Origin: Ruminococcaceae bacterium UBA7127
GTDB lineage: Bacteria; Bacillota; Clostridia; Oscillospirales; Acutalibacteraceae
DNA: 64,000 nucleotides
NCBI GenBank assembly: GCA_002493005.1
Contig: DKXL01000003.1
Location: 31,029-95,028 of the forward strand
Reading direction: 5' to 3'
Of this stretch, positions 60,053 through 64,000 are shown piece by piece (position 1 is the first letter of the stretch; each line of letters starts with the position of its first letter). The notes beneath the pieces are model-generated. The model was not told where the DNA came from. It saw only the letters and a list, made by a program, of their open reading frames with translations, and did not search any database. The translations under genes were made by a program, and so were the position numbers.

Positions 60053-61984
60053 ATGGGCTATACTATTGCACAAAAAATTATTAAAGAGCACCTGGTTTGC
60101 GGCGAAATGATCGTCGGCAATGACATTGGTCTTAAGATTGACCAGACACTCACTCAGGATGCAACAGGTACAATGGCTTACATAGAGTATGAGGCTATGG
60201 GTATTCCGAGAGTTAAAACAGAAAAAAGCGTGGCTTATATTGACCACAACACATTACAGACAGGTTTTGAAAATGCTGATGACCACAGATTTATTCAGTC
60301 TGTGTGCAAAAAGCACGGTATTTACTTTTCAAGACCCGGCAATGGTATCTGCCATCAGGTTCATCTTGAAAGATTCGGCAAGCCCGGCAAGACTTTAATC
60401 GGCTCTGACAGCCACACACCGACTGGCGGCGGTATCGGTATGCTCGCTATCGGTGCAGGCGGCCTTGATGTTGCCGTTGCTATGGGCGGCGGTGCATATT
60501 ACATTACAATGCCTAAGATGGTAAGAGTTAATCTCACAGGCAAACTCAGTCCGTGGGTTTCTGCAAAAGATATTATTTTGGCTGTTCTGCGTGTTATGAG
60601 CGTTAAAGGCGGCGTTGGTAAAATTGTTGAATACGGCGGTGAGGGTGTTGCTACTCTTACCGTTCCCGAAAGAGCTACAATTACAAATATGGGAGCTGAG
60701 CTTGGCGCTACAACATCAGTATTCCCATCTGATGAAACTACAAAAGCATTCCTCAAGGCTCAGGGCCGTGAGGAGGATTATGTTGAGCTTAAGGCTGATG
60801 ATGACGCTGTTTATGACGAGGTTATTGAAATCAACCTTTCTGAGCTTGAGCCTCTTGCAGCTTGTCCTCATTCACCTGACAACGTTAAACCTATCAAAGA
60901 ACTTGAAGGCAAGAAAATCGATCAGGTTTGCATTGGTTCTTGCACAAACTCAAGCTATCTTGACCTTATGAGAGTTGCTCACATTCTTAAAGGCAAAAAG
61001 GTTGCCGATAATGTATCCCTTGCTATTGCTCCCGGCAGTAAGCAGGTATTCAATATGCTGGCACTCAACGGTGCACTCGGTGATATGATTGCGGCTGGTG
61101 CAAGAATTCTTGAAAGCGCCTGCGGTCCATGCATCGGTATGGGTCAGTCACCTAACAGCGCAGGTATTTCACTTAGAACCTTTAACCGTAACTTTGAGGG
61201 CAGAAGCGGTACTGCTGACGGTCAGATTTACCTTGTTTCTCCTGAAACTGCCGCTGTATCGGCACTCAACGGCGTATTTACCGACCCGAGATGTCTTGGC
61301 GACGCTGCCGAGATTGATATGCCTGAGAAGTTCCTTATTAATGACAATATGGTTATTGCACCTGCTCCTGTTGAGGAAATGGACAATGTTGAAATTTTAA
61401 GAGGCCCTAACATCAAGAGCTATCCCGAAACCAATCCGTTGACCGAGTCAATCGAGGCTTCTTGCTCACTTAAGGTCGGCGATAACATTACAACCGACCA
61501 TATTATGCCTGCGGGTGCAAAGATTCTTCCGCTTCGCTCAAATATTCCGAAAATTTCAGAACACTGCTTTACTGTATGTGACAAGGAGTTCCCAAACAGA
61601 GCAAAAACACTTGGTAAAAGTATTATTGTAGGCGGCGAAAACTACGGTCAGGGCTCATCTCGTGAGCACGCAGCTCTCGCTCCCCTCTTCCTCGGCGTTA
61701 AGGCTGTGCTTGTAAAGAGCTTTGCAAGAATCCACAAGAGCAATCTCATTAACGCAGGTATTCTTCCTCTCACATTTGTCAATGCAGAAGATTACAACAA
61801 AATCAAGCTTGGCGATATGCTTGAGCTTCCAAATGTTAAAAATGAAATTGCAAACGGCAGTGACATCACTGTTGTAAATAAAACGACAGGCGATACTATC
61901 ATTGCAAAATGTGAGCTTTCCGACAGAACAAGAGATATTATTATTGCAGGCGGATTGCTTGATTACACAAAGGAGAACAGCTGA
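60053..61984 (+). CDS. acn: Aconitate hydratase
   Basis: The 643-aa protein has the aconitase motifs SDSHTPTGGGIGMLAIGAGG, the Fe-S cysteines of CIGSCTNSSYLD and ESACGPCIGMG, and the C-terminal swivel domain with VGGENYGQGSSREHAAL. The length (about 640) puts it in the short bacterial/LeuC-like aconitase group. It interconverts citrate and isocitrate. The ATG at 60053 follows GGAGG by 7 bases. Confidence 0.95.
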   Translation: MGYTIAQKIIKEHLVCGEMIVGNDIGLKIDQTLTQDATGTMAYIEYEAMGIPRVKTEKSVAYIDHNTLQTGFENADDHRFIQSVCKKHGIYFSRPGNGICHQVHLERFGKPGKTLIGSDSHTPTGGGIGMLAIGAGGLDVAVAMGGGAYYITMPKMVRVNLTGKLSPWVSAKDIILAVLRVMSVKGGVGKIVEYGGEGVATLTVPERATITNMGAELGATTSVFPSDETTKAFLKAQGREEDYVELKADDDAVYDEVIEINLSELEPLAACPHSPDNVKPIKELEGKKIDQVCIGSCTNSSYLDLMRVAHILKGKKVADNVSLAIAPGSKQVFNMLALNGALGDMIAAGARILESACGPCIGMGQSPNSAGISLRTFNRNFEGRSGTADGQIYLVSPETAAVSALNGVFTDPRCLGDAAEIDMPEKFLINDNMVIAPAPVEEMDNVEILRGPNIKSYPETNPLTESIEASCSLKVGDNITTDHIMPAGAKILPLRSNIPKISEHCFTVCDKEFPNRAKTLGKSIIVGGENYGQGSSREHAALAPLFLGVKAVLVKSFARIHKSNLINAGILPLTFVNAEDYNKIKLGDMLELPNVKNEIANGSDITVVNKTTGDTIIAKCELSDRTRDIIIAGGLLDYTKENS

Positions 61985-61985
61985 T

Positions 61986-63194
61986 ATGGATAAAATCAAA
62001 ATGACTACGCCGCTCGTTGAAATGGACGGCGACGAGATGACAAGAATTATATGGCAGCAAATCAAAGATATTCTTATTCTGCCGTATGTTGATCTTAAGA
62101 GCGAATACTACGACCTTGGTCTTGAACACAGAAACGAAACTGACGACCAGGTTACCATTGACAGCGCAAATGCCACCAAAAAATACGGTGTTGCAGTAAA
62201 GTGTGCAACAATCACTCCGAATGCCGCAAGAATGGATGAGTATAACCTTAAGCAAATGTGGAAATCACCAAACGGCACAATCCGTGCAATTCTTGACGGT
62301 ACAGTATTTAGAAGTCCTATTCTTGTTAAAGGTATTGTTCCCTACATTCCTACATGGAAAAAGCCAATCTGCATTGCACGTCATGCATACGGCGATGTTT
62401 ACAAAAACACCGAGATGAGAGTTGAAGCAGGCAGTAAGGCTGAACTTTGTGTTACAAAGCCTGACGGCACAGAGGAAAGAAGCACAATTTTTGACTTTGC
62501 AACTGACGGTGTAATTCAAGGTATGCATAACATTGACAAGAGCATCGGTTCATTTGCACGTTCTTGCTTTAATTATGCACTTGACCAGAAGCTTGATGTT
62601 TGGTTTGCTACTAAAGACACTATCAGCAAGGTGTACGACCACAGATTTAAAGATATCTTTGCAGAAATCTTTGAAAACGAATATAAAGAAAAATTTGAAA
62701 AAGCAGGAATTACATATTTCTACACCCTTATTGACGATGCTGTTGCACGTGTTATCCGCAGTGAAGGCGGCTATATGTGGGCTTGCAAGAACTACGATGG
62801 CGACGTTATGAGTGATATGATTGCTACTGCATTCGGTTCTTTGGCTATGATGACAAGCGTGCTTGTTTCACCTGACGGTGTGTATGAATATGAGGCCGCT
62901 CACGGTACAGTTCAGCGCCACTATTACAAGTATCTTAAAGGCGAAGAAACCTCAACAAACTCTGTTGCAACCCTGTTTGCTTGGAGCGGCGCACTCAGAA
63001 AAAGAGGCGAGCTTGATAATCTTCCTGAGCTTATGGCATTTGCCGACAAGCTTGAGGCGGCAACTGTCAAGACTATTGAAGACGGCATTATGACAGGTGA
63101 CTTGTATGCTATCTCAACACTTGAGAACAAAACAAAGGTTAATACAGAGGATTTCTTAAAGGCTATCAACGAGCGTCTTGCCGCAGCCATCTGA
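61986..63194 (+). CDS. icd: NADP-dependent isocitrate dehydrogenase
   Basis: The 402-aa protein is the eukaryote-like IDH: MTTPLVEMDGDEMTRIIW, ATITPNAARMDEYNLKQMWKSPNGTIRAILDG and YEAAHGTVQRHYYKYLKGEETSTNSVA. It yields 2-oxoglutarate and NADPH. It begins one base after the acn stop, so the genes are co-transcribed. No citrate synthase gene is in the window, so citrate must be made by an enzyme encoded elsewhere. The ribosome site GGAG is 11 bases upstream, within the acn end. Confidence 0.95.
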   Translation: MDKIKMTTPLVEMDGDEMTRIIWQQIKDILILPYVDLKSEYYDLGLEHRNETDDQVTIDSANATKKYGVAVKCATITPNAARMDEYNLKQMWKSPNGTIRAILDGTVFRSPILVKGIVPYIPTWKKPICIARHAYGDVYKNTEMRVEAGSKAELCVTKPDGTEERSTIFDFATDGVIQGMHNIDKSIGSFARSCFNYALDQKLDVWFATKDTISKVYDHRFKDIFAEIFENEYKEKFEKAGITYFYTLIDDAVARVIRSEGGYMWACKNYDGDVMSDMIATAFGSLAMMTSVLVSPDGVYEYEAAHGTVQRHYYKYLKGEETSTNSVATLFAWSGALRKRGELDNLPELMAFADKLEAATVKTIEDGIMTGDLYAISTLENKTKVNTEDFLKAINERLAAAI

Positions 63195-63222
63195 TAACTA
63201 AACAAAAGGAGCGTTTTTAGTT

Positions 63223-63861
63223 ATGGCTAAAAGTGACAGCATTTCAATGTCGGTTATCAGACGATTACCACGGTATTACCGTTTTTTATCTGAGCTTGAG
63301 GAGAAAAATGTTGATAAAATTTCATCAACTAAACTTGCTAAGATTATGAACGTAACTGCATCTCAGGTAAGGCAGGACCTTAACTGCTTTGGTGGTTTCG
63401 GTCAGCAGGGGTACGGTTACAGCGTGACATATCTTAAGGAAGAAATTAAGAGACTGTTGGGGCTTAACAATAATTATCAGGCAATTTTAATTGGTGCAGG
63501 CAATCTCGGCAAGGCTGTTGCGATGCATATGAATTTTGAAAAACTCGGTATACATCTGACTGCCTGCTTTGAGAATGATCCTCAAAAAATTGGTGATAAA
63601 ATCAACGATTTATCTGTCTTAAGTGAATCCGATCTTGAGATGTACTGTAATTCTCACACTGTTGACACCGCATTTTTATGTATTCCACGTACCGGTGTTG
63701 AAAATATTATTGATAAACTTTATCTTTTGGGCATAAAAAATTATTGGAATTTCAGTCACTATGATATAACCTCTAAGTACAGTGATACATTGGTTGAAAA
63801 TGTTCACCTAAGCGACAGCTTGATGACATTGTGCTACAAAATGAATAATTTGAATTCATAA
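63223..63861 (+). CDS. rex: Redox-sensing transcriptional repressor Rex
   Basis: This 212-aa protein has the winged-helix DNA-binding domain (residues 1-80: VIRRLPRYYRFL, TASQVRQDLNCFGGFGQQGYGY) and a Rossmann domain with GAGNLGKA (91-98), which senses the NADH/NAD+ ratio. When NADH is high, Rex leaves DNA. It is the third gene of the operon whose promoter carries a predicted Rex site. AAAGGAG precedes the ATG. Confidence 0.97.
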   Translation: MAKSDSISMSVIRRLPRYYRFLSELEEKNVDKISSTKLAKIMNVTASQVRQDLNCFGGFGQQGYGYSVTYLKEEIKRLLGLNNNYQAILIGAGNLGKAVAMHMNFEKLGIHLTACFENDPQKIGDKINDLSVLSESDLEMYCNSHTVDTAFLCIPRTGVENIIDKLYLLGIKNYWNFSHYDITSKYSDTLVENVHLSDSLMTLCYKMNNLNS

Positions 63862-63875
63862 TTATTTATGCTTTT

Positions 63876-63910
63876 CAGGGAAGATTCTATAAGGTCTTCC
63901 CTGTTTTTTT
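63876..63910 (+). terminator. Terminator behind rex
   Basis: CAGGGAAGA (63876-63884) and TCTTCCCTG (63895-63903) form a 9-bp hairpin followed by seven T on the plus strand. Confidence 0.92.
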
Positions 63911-63937
63911 CCTTATAGGGAAATGCTTGAAAACGGT

Positions 63938-64000
63938 CGGGCGGAAAAGTGTAGATACTATCAAGCTGTCTGCTCGAAAATGGATGCAACGTCACGTTGC
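63938..64000. repeat. Right-edge element sharing a motif with the znuA leader
   Basis: AAGCTGTC, two bases, CTCGAAA is followed by GCAACGT-C-ACGTTGC at the very edge. The znuA leader region (forward strand 29681-29709) has AAGCTGTC directly joined to CTCGAAA and then a hairpin. The pair may be copies of one mobile or regulatory element, but the match is short and the edge cuts this copy. Confidence 0.3.

Overview
The window reads as one contiguous piece of chromosome from a low-GC, endospore-forming Firmicute of class Clostridia. The sporulation set (yabP, yabQ, a SpoVB-type flippase, whiA, a gerA operon, spoIVA, sipL, spoVM) together with a secreted protein carrying a dockerin points to the Ruminococcaceae/Oscillospiraceae, possibly near Ruminococcus bromii. 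That placement is an inference from gene content; there is no rRNA gene to test it. I found no phage, no intact insertion sequence, no CRISPR array and no tRNA or rRNA gene.

Layout. 1-4.6 kb: sporulation/ribosome-rescue cluster on the minus strand (zinc-ribbon protein, spoVB-like, mazG, HU, rqcP-like S4 protein, yabP, yabQ cut by the window edge). 4.7-22.7 kb: a very long minus-strand operon that starts at hprK and runs through a PHP phosphatase, murB, rapZ, whiA, xseB, ispA, dxs, tlyA, nadK, argR, recN, recJ, rel, dtd, a metallo-hydrolase and hemZ. 22.8-27.0 kb: gerA germinant-receptor operon and, divergent from it, a DUF421/DUF4363 pair. 27.1-32.3 kb: znuABC-type metal uptake and secDF. 32.6-37.3 kb: aminotransferase, a two-gene tyrosine-kinase module for exopolysaccharide, and the beta and gamma subunits of a sodium-pumping decarboxylase. 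37.5-43.5 kb: coat-assembly cluster spoIVA, sipL, a dockerin protein, then spoVM (28 aa) and a 47-aa membrane microprotein. 43.6-59.7 kb: housekeeping genes (rluD-like, pgeF-like, ppa, a P-type ATPase under a manganese riboswitch, rsmA, an rRNA m5C methyltransferase, a LUD protein, an amidase, a Wzm/Wzt-type exporter, cyclophilin, UPF0178, exonuclease, typA). 60.0-63.9 kb: plus-strand operon acn-icd-rex.

How the parts work together. SpoVM, SpoIVA and SipL form the platform that anchors the spore coat, and here their genes lie within 6 kb. The acn-icd-rex promoter carries a near-consensus Rex site over its -10 box, so Rex probably represses its own operon according to NADH/NAD+ and ties 2-oxoglutarate supply to redox state. 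The P-type ATPase has a yybP-ykoY leader whose P1 3' strand is also the 5' arm of a terminator, which makes it a likely Mn2+ exporter switched on by Mn2+.

The least explained elements are: a perfect 14-bp inverted repeat whose 44-bp loop contains the consensus oadG promoter; a 50-aa protein that is 84% Asn+Gln with its own ribosome site and terminator; a pseudoknot-like leader in front of znuA; and the 47-aa gene coupled to spoVM.
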